Assembly: GCA_903813345.2 (NCBI GenBank)
Contig: CAIIXF020000012.1
Coordinates: 8,023,615 to 8,087,614, forward strand
Reading direction: 5' to 3'
From: Owenia fusiformis
Taxonomy: Eukaryota; Annelida; Polychaeta; Sabellida; Oweniidae
DNA length: 64,000 nt
Below the pieces are notes generated by a model, which was not told where the DNA came from, did no database searches, and was given only the letters and a program-made list of their open reading frames with translations. The position numbers were made by a program, and so were the translations under genes. Shown one piece after another: positions 13,101-24,775 of this stretch (the first letter of the stretch is position 1; each line of letters opens with the position of its first letter).

Positions 13101-15983
13101 TGAACCCGTTAAGATGATTAATAAAGCAATAATATTCTAATATTACAGGCAGTGTCTCAATGTCTGGCTGATTTAAAGCCATTGGCTGTGTACATTCCAT
13201 CTGCTAACACAGATCACAGGTTTGTCATTTCATACTTTTATATTTTCATATGTCATGTAATAATATTTAAGCAAGTCGGAGTAATTTTTCATCCGTTAAG
13301 AGGACTTTTAAGTTCCAGCCAAGTTGGACATATCACACCCTTAGCATAATATTTGATCCTATGTAGCAAATTATGTCCAAGTGAATCTAATAACTGATCC
13401 AGTAGTACAGAATACTAGATTACATTCGATCTGAAATATCATCATCGTGCAATATTTTCTTTGAATTTAGAGAACAATTGGGCATTTTTGAAGAAGGTTG
13501 GTCTGAAGCATGCTTTTTCTATTTTCCAGGGAGGTATGCGATGGTACTGTTATTAAGGCATTGCAAGATGCAGTTGTTCTGATGATCCCACGCAATACAA
13601 ATGAACTCATACATTGTAAGTATGCTGTAGTTATAAGGACACAATATCTGATCTAATCTAGTTCACTTTCAAAAGAGTAATGTTGCTGAATACAATAAAT
13701 AATTCTTACTAAAGCTGACTTCCAACATGGCAACATGTTTAGAGTCAGTCAATACAATCTGATTCGTTAATTAAAAATAGCAAAATTAAATCGTGAATAC
13801 TAGTACTACTGCAAGAAGGCAATCAAATGTAGTTCTCATAATACATGCAAATAGAAAAATAAATTAATCTTCTGTGTATTTAGCAAGTACACTTTTTAAA
13901 TCATTTCTAAATTTGCCAGTTTTATATTACTGTGTATTAGAAGCTGTGGTTCTGATTTTACATAATACTACAGTATTGCATTTGTCATGTCAGTCTATCC
14001 TATAAGCATATTATTAATAACCTCGACTTGGGTTGAGTTGCCATAACTAATTCAACATGTTTAAAATATTTTCAGTTCGAATTACTCACAACATTATGGA
14101 CAGTTCAATGAGTTCCCGTTTGGTTATTCTCGTGCCCAACAACAGTGGAAGTGATGTTAGCAAAGTGAAACGAGTTAAGCGTAAGTGTAATCAAAGGTTA
14201 TAATTAAAACGCTGGATGGTACAAAATCTCCTCATACATCAATAATCATCACCACCACGCAATCCTACACTGTATTCTCAGGGTATTAGTACTCCCGGGT
14301 TAGTACTATTTTATTATTTGTACTAAGCAAGAAACATAGCCCTTAGGAATGAGGTTATTTGTAAAATATATAAAAGTTTTTAAATTTTATAAATTGTTGA
14401 GATTCGATAAGGAAGTCTGTTATATGATATCGACACTTTTCTTAAAGTTGATGGAGATCACTTGCACCATTTGAAGGCGGCGATGGAAGCGGCGTTACGG
14501 ATGATAGACGAAGTAAGGAGTGCAAGGTACGTTTTGTAAAATCATGATAATGCAACAATACCACACTCGTCTAAAGAGAGTAATCAAAAACATTAAAGCC
14601 CCTTGAATAGTTCGTAGTTCCCAAGAAATATCATAAACATTTGGATGCTATGCAAATACAGAATGAAGTGAAAGCTGACACTGTGATTGAACGAGAAGAA
14701 AGGTCATGAGAGTGGCAATGTATCAATTGTAATTCAATGCCTAATTTGAAAAGATAGGCCTAAGCATTATCAAAAATATAAGATTAGTACATTTTGTTCA
14801 TGTTGTAAATATGAAAAACAGGGTTTTAATTATAGTTTAGAACTTAACATAGATCTACCAGAAGACATACTATTTGTTATCAAAAGCAGACATAAACTAC
14901 AGGCAATTTCCAACATTTTAAAGGACGATTCTCGGTTTGGAGAACTAAGTTCATCAATCTAAATGAGCATTATCCCTGCTTCGGACAAATTTGATTTTTT
15001 TACATAATATATATTTGAATGTCTTCTTTTAAATAGTCATAATTTAATTTGGGTAATATTTCTAAATTTTTCGCAAAAAATATTAGCGCAGTACACTGAT
15101 GAACTTCTTTCCCCAAATCCAGACTTGTATTTTATTGAATCGGTCTAATTGAGTGTTATCCCTGATTCAGACCAATTTGTTATTTTTACATCTTGTAGAT
15201 TTAAATGTCCTCTTTTGAATATTCATAATTTAATTTGGGTAATATTTCTATATTTTTCATGAAAAAAATTATTAGCCCAGGAGACTGTTCTCCAAACCGA
15301 GAATCGTCCTTTTTTGTTTTTATTTTACTTCAATAACAATACAAACACAAGCAACTGAACCAAGTGTGTCATAAATGTTTTTTAACCAATTTGACGTCAT
15401 AGAATCAAAATTAAGTATTGTTGATTTTAAAATTTTTATTAACTTATCACTTATATGAAGGATAACACTCCATCAAAGTATGACTTCATGTTATTTTTAA
15501 ATGGAGTATCATAGTCTGCCTGTGAGACAGGTCCACCAACAACGTTTTATTTTTGATATACTTGTCCTAGATATCTGCTTGACTGGTTGTTGTCATGGTT
15601 GAATCATAAATTTACTACAACTTTAGCATCATATTCATTGAAACAATGTAGCAATTTGGTAAAGCATTGGCTACTGTGTACCATTTTGAAATTACTGCAA
15701 TAAACTTATTAGGGGTACTATTATGTAACTATGTTATTGTTATTGTAGAAATGAAAGAAGAGAAAGGGCTGATTTAAGACAACTACAAGACATGGAGTTA
15801 CGAGAAAGTCTTGAGGTAGACAGAATGACTACCTCTCGCACTAGTGCAACCACCACTTCGTCGACTGCTGCACCTAGAACAGCAACCACCACTTCACCCC
15901 CGGCCCCCACCAGTGGAAACACCGCTGTACATAGTAGAGAACTGCTAAGAGCGGCAGCCGAAGCCAGGTTGAGAAACCAATGA
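7168..15983 (+). CDS. UAS-domain (FAF/UBXD-like) protein, 11 exons, no UBX domain
   Basis: Exons: 7168-7217, 7665-7958, 9416-9543, 9757-9945, 12225-12272, 12481-12593, 13149-13219, 13530-13615, 14076-14180, 14448-14526, 15749-15983. All introns are GT...AG and all phases agree, giving 466 codons including TGA. Exon 2 is Arg-rich. Exons 6-10 form a UAS-type thioredoxin-like fold: the run from HPVFYLGLFSQ into ADLKPLAVYIPS resembles the HPVFY..SF..A...KPLLVYLH start of FAF1/UBXD UAS domains, followed by RLVILVPNN. The end of exon 10 and exon 11 (RRERADLRQLQDMELRESLE) match the helical ..LRQQQD.AY..SL..D segment that follows UAS in that family. Then a Thr/Ser/Pro-rich tail replaces the expected UBX domain. 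Known relatives act in ubiquitin/p97 pathways; without UBX, p97 binding is not expected. The specific role is unknown. Confidence 0.8.
8946..9351. repeat. CCCGTAGCCAGG-family inverted-repeat element, degraded
   Basis: Left end TAGGCCCCTAGCCAGGGGGT and right end with a C-tract followed by GCTGGCTACTGGCTTG. It is a decayed relative of the copies at 12695 and 16518. Lies in the intron between 7958 and 9416 of the UAS gene. Confidence 0.55.
11061..11173. repeat. Long hairpin (palindromic repeat)
   Basis: Arms of about 50 bp, such as GGCCAATATAATATATCTGC against its complement, around a loop containing GGCCGTAGGTCC. A related short palindrome with TATCTGCCCGCT lies at about 11463-11522. Both are within the 9945-12225 intron. 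Confidence 0.75.
11463..12070. repeat. Palindromic repeat cluster
   Basis: Contains AGCGGGCAGATATA and its inverted copy, then nested inverted words (CCTATGATTTA and TAAATCATAGG, among others) and a TCCCTCTGTCCCTGCGGTCC stretch ending at GGGATAAACACTG. The right end, including CAGTACATAACCCTTATA, resembles 60825-60860. Intronic; no coding capacity seen. Confidence 0.45.
12695..12818. repeat. CCCGTAGCCAGGGGG-family short element
   Basis: Begins ATGCCCGTAGCCAGG followed by a G-tract and TTCGAGCGAACC; ends C-tract ... GCCGTACTACGGGCCTG. Inverted ends are imperfect. Located just after exon 6 of the UAS gene, within the intron. Confidence 0.7.
14920..15312. mobile_element. MITE with 26-bp perfect terminal inverted repeats
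   Basis: Begins AAAGGACGATTCTCGGTTTG, and the same 26 bases occur in reverse complement at the right end. The interior is a two-copy imperfect duplication of about 200 bp (shared AATTTAATTTGGGTAATATT). No ORF. It lies in the last intron of the UAS gene. The TTTAAAGG context may hint at a TTAA-type target, but this is not established. Confidence 0.85.
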
Positions 15984-16099
15984 TAAATCATGAGTTCTAA
16001 GTTTGAACATTTTGGTCCTATGGGACCTTTATGTCCACGAACTAGCTCCTTGCATTGTGTGCAGCGTCTACCTTGTTCTTGTGTGTCTTGTAAAGCCAT
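15740..16099 (-). other. Antisense ORF with a Cys-rich N terminus, uncertain
   Basis: A 119-codon minus-strand ORF starting MALQDTQEQGRRCTQCKELV and then RGHKGPIGPKC. The C-x2-C ... GHKGP-x-GPKC pattern looks like a small zinc-binding motif seen in some invertebrate transposon-linked proteins. The rest overlaps the last exon of the UAS gene antisense and looks like a shadow. It could be the first exon of a minus-strand gene, but I found no good donor after the Cys-rich part. Confidence 0.25.
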
Positions 16100-16106
16100 A
16101 ATTTGT

Positions 16107-16112
16107 AATAAA
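16107..16112 (+). terminator. Polyadenylation signal AATAAA
   Basis: Lies 124 bases after the UAS gene stop codon, in an AT-rich context; the best candidate for its 3' end. Confidence 0.6.
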
Positions 16113-16517
16113 TAATTAAAACGTATAAAATTGACTATATAAAATCCGAAGCGTCCTGCTCAATCGATCATGTTTTGACTGAATGAATTCAATTGATCTG
16201 GCCTGGCCGTGAGCCAACCCACTCCATGCATGAACGCTTACAATCAGTATACCTATTAAAACCTATTTATAGGATAAATATTCAGACATTGATAAAATAT
16301 GAAATTTATTATAGAAAAAATGTATTTTATTGTTCAAAGTGGAATTTTGTATTAAAACTATTAAAATGAAAAGTGTATGATGAATTTTCTATTTTACGTC
16401 ATTGTTTATGTTATGTAAAATAACCAAAGGCTGAATAAAGACTATTTTAAAAGAAAAAACATTCTGATACTCATAGCATCTTTCTGTTTCAATCTGTCAA
16501 TGTATTAAGGACTGTTT

Positions 16518-16714
16518 CAGGCCCGTAGCCAGGATTTGTCAAAGGGGGGTTCAGTTTTTAAAAATTTCCAGGGGGAGTTCACATTTGACAAATAATTTGG
16601 CCCAAATATGGCTTAAATCACTTGAGAAGTAGTCAAAATGGTGAAAAAATGCATTATTTTGAAAGAATTTTGGTTCGCCCGAACCCTGCGACCCCCCCCC
16701 TGGCTACGGGCCTG
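16518..16714. mobile_element. CAGGCCCGTAGCCAGG MITE, complete copy
   Basis: Starts CAGGCCCGTAGCCAGG and ends CCTGGCTACGGGCCTG, a perfect 16-bp inverted repeat 197 bp apart, with subterminal G- and C-rich stretches. Same family as 12695-12818 and 8946-9351. No confident target duplication. Confidence 0.85.
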
Positions 16715-17820
16715 CTGTTATGCGTTTTCGCTGCACATTCAATAAGAGCCTTAGTACCATCAAGTGAAGAGCAAAATTGAATCAGTCCAATACAAATGAA
16801 TATTATTAGAATGTGCAGGATGGACCAATGCCAAAACTTCTAGCTTTGTCCTGCCTCTGCCTCAATAGTATAGTTTCCATATAGCTTTTGAAATCTCGCT
16901 AAATCTCGTTTTTCGTAAGATTTTAAGAGACTTGCATATTAGACCTCTAATGACTTACATTACCTTCTTTTAAATGGTATATTTGAATTCAGTGGAATGT
17001 TTTCTCCTAAAATAGCTTTGATTTACACAGTTATGTAATTTGAATAATTTTCTATGACAATTTAAAAAAAGTTGGGCCAAATGTCCATAGATGCAATGCT
17101 AAAATTCTTTAAAACCGTGGATTATTTGTATGTCAATCAACATTAGCATGTTTAATCACAACATGTTCATAAACAGGGTCATCATGTGGTATATCATTCA
17201 AGTTTTATACAGATTCAACAAACACACTTTGATAAATCATGAAATTAAGCCACTTTTCCAAGATTTTAGCATGTAAGTGAATGGAGCTCTAGCCAGAGTT
17301 AAAAGCTGAATAAAAGATGGCAGCACGAGATTTCATTGATTTTTCTGCTATTTAGAAACTATCCTATTCTAGTGTAGAGATATATCTGAAGTACGTACAG
17401 TAGCTATCATACCCAACTTGCTTAATTGAAACAGATTACAAGGATACTTGAATAACGACACGGTTCTATAAGTGATTATCATAATGATACTTGTCTTGTA
17501 AGGAATATATTAAATAATGTAAACAAAGTTTGATATTGAGGAATATACTAAGTAGTTATTGACACTTCATATGTAATAAATAAACATTGCTGGTAAAATC
17601 TCATGATCGGATCGTTTGGTGATCAAATAGATAGTTAAAAACTAATATTATTATGATAGATGACGTTTGAAATTTTAATTTTAGCTATTGTCTTGATAAG
17701 GATCTGAACGCCATGTAACAAAAAGTCCACAATAGCGACCACATACAAATATATCCATACGCTGGCGTGTTATTTGAAACTGCACGATGTTGTTTAATGT
17801 ATTCTAATATTTTCCATGTA
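16715..17820. other. Non-coding, nothing recognised
   Basis: AT-rich, stops in all frames; no exon, RNA gene or obvious repeat. Confidence 0.5.
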
Positions 17821-18678
17821 TGCCCTCTATATTCAATAATCTGCGATTAAAACTTTACGTTAAGTTTATCGAACTTTCCGATATGTCAACTCCAAGCCAT
17901 CTATATTTCCAAATGATCATTAAAACTTTACGTAAAGTTTAATTCTCAATTTCCGAAATTTTAAATCCAGTGCCATCTTTATGTCAAACACACCGTTTAC
18001 ACTTTTTGTAACATTTATTAGAGCCGACTCAACGATGTTTAAATGCCATCTATATTTCAAGTATATCATTAAATCTTTACGTAAACTTTATTAAAGGAAA
18101 CTACGATAAAGTCTCTACGTAAAGTTTATTTCACTATAAGGAAAGAACGCTAAGTTTTTCAGTTTTTTACAATAAGGAAAGAACGATAATTAGAGACAAT
18201 AAACAGTAAAAGAAGTTGTCTATAGTAAAGTACGAAACTAAAAGGAAACAACCATAAGTCTTTCCGTAAAGTTAATATTAACTTTACGTAAAGTAAGAAA
18301 CTAAAACCCATACAACCATTTACCACAATTTTATTAAACGTAAACGTTGTTTATCGTATTAATACTCTTCGTTAAGATTAGCATAGTTATAGGACGCCGA
18401 AGACTTTTGGCAGGATTTGCATTCCATAATAAACAGTAAAAGAGACAATTTCCTTCTTTAAGAAGTTTTCTATAGTAAAGTACGAAACTTAAAGGAAACA
18501 ACCATAAGTCTTTCCGTAAAGTTAATATTAACTTTACGTAAAGTAAGAAACTAAAACCCATACAACCATTTACCACAATTTTATTAAACGTAAACGTTGT
18601 TTATCGTATTAATACTCTTCGTTAAGATTAGCATAGTTATAGGACGCCGAAGACTTTTGGCAGGATTTGCATTCCATA
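17821..18678. repeat. ACTTTACGTAAAGT palindrome-rich region with a tandem duplication
   Basis: The self-complementary word ACTTTACGTAAAGT and variants recur across about 17840-18550. From 18198 a unit beginning AATAAACAGTAAAAGA is duplicated in tandem (18198-18426 and 18427-18678), nearly identical apart from about 22 extra bases in the second copy, which suggests a recent duplication. No coding potential recognised. Confidence 0.8.
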
Positions 18679-20381
18679 CTCTTCAGCATTTAAGAATTCA
18701 ATTTTTGCCTAGATATTTTTGTATAATGTTAAGACCTTAAAGTTTGGTCAACTAATGAGGACTAGGAAAAGAAAGTTGTTAATTAAACTGGCACATTTTA
18801 TTAAGGAGGCAAATGTATTTATGACAAAGCATCATTTGTGGTAAATCATGTATTTATTTAAAACGTTTTTAGCTATGCAGTCAAGCCGAGTAAGTAAGTC
18901 AACATTCGAAAATAAAAATCTCAAAAATCGTACATCTTTGATTTCCAAAATAATTTGTGAGGTGGTTATTAAGACGAAAATACACATTTTAACGTATTAA
19001 TTTTGAGTACATCTCGAATCCATTCTCAACAAAGCGTTCTCGAAATAAGTATTCGAAATATTTGAGTTCGGGATGATAAAAGTACGTTTAGATATACCGC
19101 TCCTTAACAAACTCCTTAGGGAACAAGATATAGAATCAAATGCATATTCTTCTTGTTTACTCGCTGACACATGCCAACGAATGTAACATAAGTAAATATC
19201 TCCGTTTTGAATAATTTTGTAAACGTTGTTCTCTACAGGTGCCATTTTTATAATTGAAAAACAAAATTGAACATTTTGCATTTCTTAATTGATAAGTTTC
19301 TTGGGATACAACTTAACTGTTAACGATTTAAGTCATGAATAATATTTCCCTAAGTGATCCCATGCTAAATAGACAGTAATTAGGTCATTGTTTTGTGTTC
19401 AACCTTGTTTTCATGACTTTTAACATGAGTCGACAATTATGTAGGAAATTTCAATTCCAAATGTAAGCGTGTCAACTCCTGCTTTGCACAAAATTTAGCC
19501 TTTTAGAATGATAGATCGCCAAAATCTGCAAGATTATTCTTCAAAACTACCCTTGAAATATAAGTATGTGGGATATTACAGTGTAAATTGACACGCATTT
19601 GTTTGCTCCATATCATGAAAAAATAGATGCAGTACCATCTTTCAATATTTGAAAACAGAAAGTTCATTCTGTATGTAAACAAGAAAAAATACATAATGGT
19701 TGATTCATAATGAAAAATGACCAATAACATACATCTTTTGAAGTAGGGGTATACAGGGACATAGTGGAAATTCAAAAATTCAGGCCATATCCCCAAGATT
19801 GCTTCACCAATATATAACAGAACATCAAATTTATCATTTACACGTTTGCTGATAGGTTTATTGAAAATAATTAAACAGAGGTTTACTTCAATTGTGGCAC
19901 CATTCTTAGTTAATATTGATGAACATACGAATATCGAATGTTGACTAAGTTACCTGGCTTGACCGTATGGTGTAGAGATTGGTTGTTATTGTGTCGAAGT
20001 CGAAAATTTCAAAATTATGTTACTAATGTGATATAAGGTAGATTATGCAAGGGTTGGTTTCCAATAGACTGGTTAGAATTGTTTTTATAAAATAATAAGG
20101 TACTGTTTATATATTTGTTACATTATTTTTAATTATTGTTGCTAAAATTTGTACTGTTTGAGACTCTAATACCCTAAATTGGGTGAAGAGGAATAAATAA
20201 AATCTAAAAAATCTAAGAAACCAACTGTACACTCAAAACCTAATATTATCTTCTTGTCAACCTAGTAGAAAATTAAAGCTGGTTTATTTTGAAAGTTTAA
20301 GATATTTAGGAAATATTGACAAAACAATTGTTTGATATGCCAAGACCGAGTAGCACATTAAATATGATAATTCATTTTATA
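18679..20381. other. Non-coding stretch, no recognised gene
   Basis: Small minus-strand ORFs (18997-19281, 19503-19796) have no recognisable domain or splice context. No repeat structure was evident by eye. Confidence 0.4.
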
Positions 20382-20684
20382 CCACTCTAAGTCCAATTAC
20401 AGTTGTATAACATGGGTCTATAACAACGATATACAGTGGAGAGTGGTATATCGTCATCGTATACAACTCCTCCGTATACACTCCAGCGTATACCACTGTA
20501 GAAGTGCATTCTGGGAACTAATGAATAAAAAAAATCATGAAAATTTTCATGATTTCCTAGAATCAAGTGACGTCATAAATGGTTCGAGATCAACATCAGC
20601 ATTATTGAGTTGGCTATGGGATATTTTTATGGTTTTTAATAGTTATGATTGTGTTCGAATCAACTGTAATTGAACTTAGAGTGG
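20382..20684. mobile_element. MITE with CCACTCTAAGT inverted ends
   Basis: Left end CCACTCTAAGTCCAATTACA and right end TGTAATTGAACTTAGAGTGG are inverted with one mismatch, 303 bp apart. The interior has further inverted words (GTATAC). No ORF of interest. Confidence 0.7.
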
Positions 20685-20692
20685 CATAATAA

Positions 20693-20846
20693 GATTATAT
20701 AATGGTTCATTCTGTATATCGTGCATTTTATACTCTCGTGAGAATATAATATATTCACTCGTTCGCTACGCTCACTTGTGAATATATTATATACTCACTC
20801 GAGTATAAACAGGATATACAGAAAGAACCATTATATAACCTCATAA
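20693..20846. repeat. Long hairpin with loop TCGTTCGCTACGCTCAC
   Basis: Arms starting ATTATATAATGGTTC and TCTGTATATC pair with the complementary sequence about 130 bp downstream. Abuts the preceding MITE. Similar in design to hairpins at 11061 and 59588. Confidence 0.75.
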
Positions 20847-22587
20847 TATATACATTATATATATTATATAGATATTATGAATATGTTTTTCGTTGTAGAG
20901 TAAAGGTTGATGATAAAATAATTCTATTCTTATATTGCAAATGGCAGGGAATTGAATTTTTGAGAAATAAAAAGACGTGGACATTTTGTCATGCAGTCAT
21001 GAAATATAGCAAATTAACGATAGAAACATATTTTCAAATTTTGAATTGGGGCTTTAAGGTAAAACTACAATGTCGACCGACTTTTTCCTAAAATTAATGA
21101 TTTCTTAAATAAATCAAGGTGAAAGATATACTAATGTATACAAAATATGAAAGATTGACTGTTTATTAATTTCAGAAAATTAAAAAATGTTTTAAATTAA
21201 TATTGCTCTCAATGGGAAATTCCTTTTTATTTGAAAGCACAAATAGCACAATGAAGATCTTCTTCAAAAAATTGTGATCGATTCATTCTATGAGACTACA
21301 TAAGTGTTTAAAATAATATATCTGAAAATTCACCGTTCGGATCTTGATTTTTTTTGAATATCATGAATCAGTGGGAACATGTTATTAACCCATTCTATAT
21401 AATGAGTTATAATGCCCAAAAAAGTCTTGACAGATCAACATGAGTGTGTTATGTGAAACGATATCGAGAAAATGTATTGTTGCGTTTAAATTATGAAAAA
21501 GTAGATTCTGCCGGTTTTTGAACCCAGTCTCTCGAGGTTTAAAAACATTAAAAAAACAGGGCCTTAATATGTGCGTCATGCTGCATTTCAACATCCGGAA
21601 CATTTTCAAATCAACATATATGAATCTTTACATCAGATCCAGTTTTTGGTATAAGAGATGCGCGAACTGACTGCGCAATAAACATTGAACTATTTTTGGT
21701 GATTGATGTAATGAATATATAGGCTATAGTTGTCCCGTATGAATTGCATTCAATTCTCTCTCCCTAAATAAAATTAAACGACTTCAGAGTTGGAAGGTTG
21801 CAGTACAGTTTGTACATTGTATATTTTGCTTTCCGTAGTTTTATATTAACCACGCTGCAATATAATCTCCCAAATCATGATTTCGTCTTTTTAACAATAT
21901 GTTTTATATAGAACTGAATGGCTTCTTTTACTTCGTTGACATCGACGTTCAGTGTAGATTCACAACCGAACTGCGAGGATACACCATGATAATGATGACC
22001 GAGGGAAATTGCTAACTCTCTGTAGCATAAATTCAGATGAGGATGGTTACACACTATCTCAATCACAAACAAACCCGGAGTAGAAAACAAAGTGTTCGCT
22101 AGTCCAGCTCCATGTGGTGCAACCACGAGTCTGGCTTGGTGGAACAATTTTCTCGTGTCAGAGAATGATGGAAGGTTGTCGTCTGCGTAAATGAAAAGTT
22201 CCATATCGTTCTGTTTCGCAATATCATTGAGAAATGAAGCTATTTCGTCGTGCTGAACTAAAATTCTATGTTTGGTCCTTTTTATTAAGATAATATAGTT
22301 TTTGGGTGGTATAGGTATACTTGGACTTATGTATTTATTTAACTCCTTCGACATCTGATATACTCCCGATACGGGGTATTTATACATACCACAGGGCGTA
22401 CCTTCCGGGAAATACACTCTAGCTGCGAGTATTGGTCCAATTGTATCACATATTACCAGTTCAGATATATTTCTAGAGGGAAATAGAGTCTGGAGTAGGG
22501 TGGTCCAAAATATGGCGAAAAACCAACTTTCTTTCGGATCATCTTCCTCATTTGACTTACTGTTGTCCATGACCTAAAACACCTACA

Positions 22588-23010
22588 CACCAAATTTTGA
22601 GACCCAAATCCCATGGGAAATTTACCCACGCTTCGACTGAAAAATTCGGTTATTTCATGATTTTTTGCTATTTTCGATAAATTGCCATCTCCTTTTTCCT
22701 GGTATAAAATGTTTCTATTTTTTCATAATAAACATTTTTGTAGGACTCTTTATTACTTAATAATACTAGGAGCACAAACACCAAATTTTGAGACCCAAAT
22801 CCCTTGTAAAATTTACCCATGGTTTGACTGAAAAATTGTGATTTTCACATTTTTTCCGATTTTCAATAAATTGCTGTCTCCATTTTCCTGGTACGATATG
22901 TTTTTATAATAAACATTTTTGAGGACTCTTTATTACTTCATAATACTAAAAACCCATACACCAAATATCCACCAAATTTTGAGACCCAAATCCAATGAGA
23001 ACGTTACCCA
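22588..23010. repeat. Subterminal tandem repeats, left side of hAT-like element
   Basis: About three copies of a roughly 190-bp unit with CACCAAATTTTGAGACCCAA, TTTACCCA and TAATAAACATTTTTG; inverted relatives fill 23970-24775. Confidence 0.8.
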
Positions 23011-23969
23011 TGCTCTGACTGAAAACTGGTGCTAATGATAGCTTATGATGTCTGTTTTAGGGGCATAATATGTTAATAAACATTATGGTAATTCCTTCTT
23101 AATCCAAAGAAACACCTGAATATCAAGACTTTAAGTCTTATTGAAAGGCGACAAATTTAGTAGAAAATTTAGGATCTTTTACTTGTACATTTATATACTG
23201 TGGTTAATATTAAGAAGTGATGACTCGACAGCAACTCAAATGCCTTGAAGATTTGGTTTGTTGGTTTCAGTAGGGATACATCACAGGACTTTGTTTGGAT
23301 TTGTGTGAGATGTCATATTCTTTCTCACATCTTTGCAGGGTAAGGTCAAATATCAAATCTGATTTTCTTTGGAGAAATGATTTTTTGATTGATCAATGTA
23401 TCAATTAATGGCATGGTCTCTGTTGTAACCAGTAAGCCTGTACCAAATCTTCAAGGGATTCGAGCTTCCACTGAGCTTGGTCATTTCTGTGAAAATGTTC
23501 ATGCCCTGAAAGTACACTATGTAGAAGATAGGAAGAGCAATGAGAAACACTTAAGGTAATTCTGTATGTTCAGAAATTTTAAGTGGAGTCCAATGTTATT
23601 TCTGGAACTCATTCCATAATTGGTCAGTTCTTTCAATTTTACACTGAGTTCAAATATGTATTTAGATTATTAGTTGATGGTTAGTAATTTTCTATAATGT
23701 ACTATGTGCTATGTTTATACACTGTTTGTGCATTTGAATGGAATGAGTTATGTGTTCCTGAAAAAACACGGGGCTCCAATTAGGAAGCCATTAAAACTGA
23801 AAATAAGGAATTACCTTAAAGTACTATATAACCATCTTTCACGATGTAACGTATGTAAGGCCAAACAGGATAATTAAGACAACGTGTAATACAATTTATT
23901 ACAAATTGCACATCACACAACAATGATATGGTGCTCTTAACGACAAAAATCAAAAGTATATGATCAAAG

Positions 23970-24775
23970 CAAACGTGAATTTCCCATGGGGTTCAGATCT
24001 AAACATTTGGTACATATTAAATGTATGGGTTCCTAGTATTAAGAACGTATTAATGTCCTCCTAAAATGTTTAAAAACTAAATATAAGATTAATGTTGATC
24101 TATTGAAACTAGGAGAAAATTCGCAGAAAATCACAAATTCTTGGTTGAAGCATGAATTAATTTCTCATGGGGCCAGGGTCTCAAAATTTGGTGCATATTT
24201 GGGGTATGGGTTCCTTGTATTATGAAGTAATAAAGAGTCCTCCCAAAATATTTATTATAAAAAATAGAAACATAATAATACCAGGAAAATAGAGATGTAT
24301 TGTATTGTATTGTATATGAAATAACCCAATTTTTCAGTCGAAGCGTGGGTAAATTTCCCATGGGATTTGGGTCTCAAAATTTGATGTATGGGTTCCTAAG
24401 TATTATGAAGTAATAAAGAGTCATCCAAAAATATTTATTATGAAAAGACATCTACCATTTTATACCAGGAAAATGGAGATGGCAATTTATCGAAAATAGC
24501 AAAAAATCATGAAATAACCGAATTTTTCAGTCGAAGCGTGGGTAAATTTCCCATGGGATTTGGGTCTCAACATTTGGTGTATGGGTTCCTAGTATTATGA
24601 AGTAATAAAGAGTCCTACCAAAATGTTTATTATGAAAAAATAGAAACATATTATACCAGGAAAAGGGAGATGACAATTTATCGAAAATAGCAAAAAATCA
24701 TGAAATAACCGAATTTTCAGTCGAAGCGTGGGTAAATTTCCCATGTGATTTGGGTCTTAAAATTTGGTGTGCAGG
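23970..24775. repeat. Subterminal tandem repeats, right side of hAT-like element
   Basis: About five copies, in the opposite orientation to the left set (TGGGTAAATTTCCCATGGGA, TTTGGGTCTCAAAATTTG). They explain the minus-strand ORF at 24131-24361, which is not a gene. Confidence 0.8.

Noticed and set aside
24131-24361. Minus-strand 76-codon ORF
   Set aside because: Lies in subterminal repeats of the hAT-like element.
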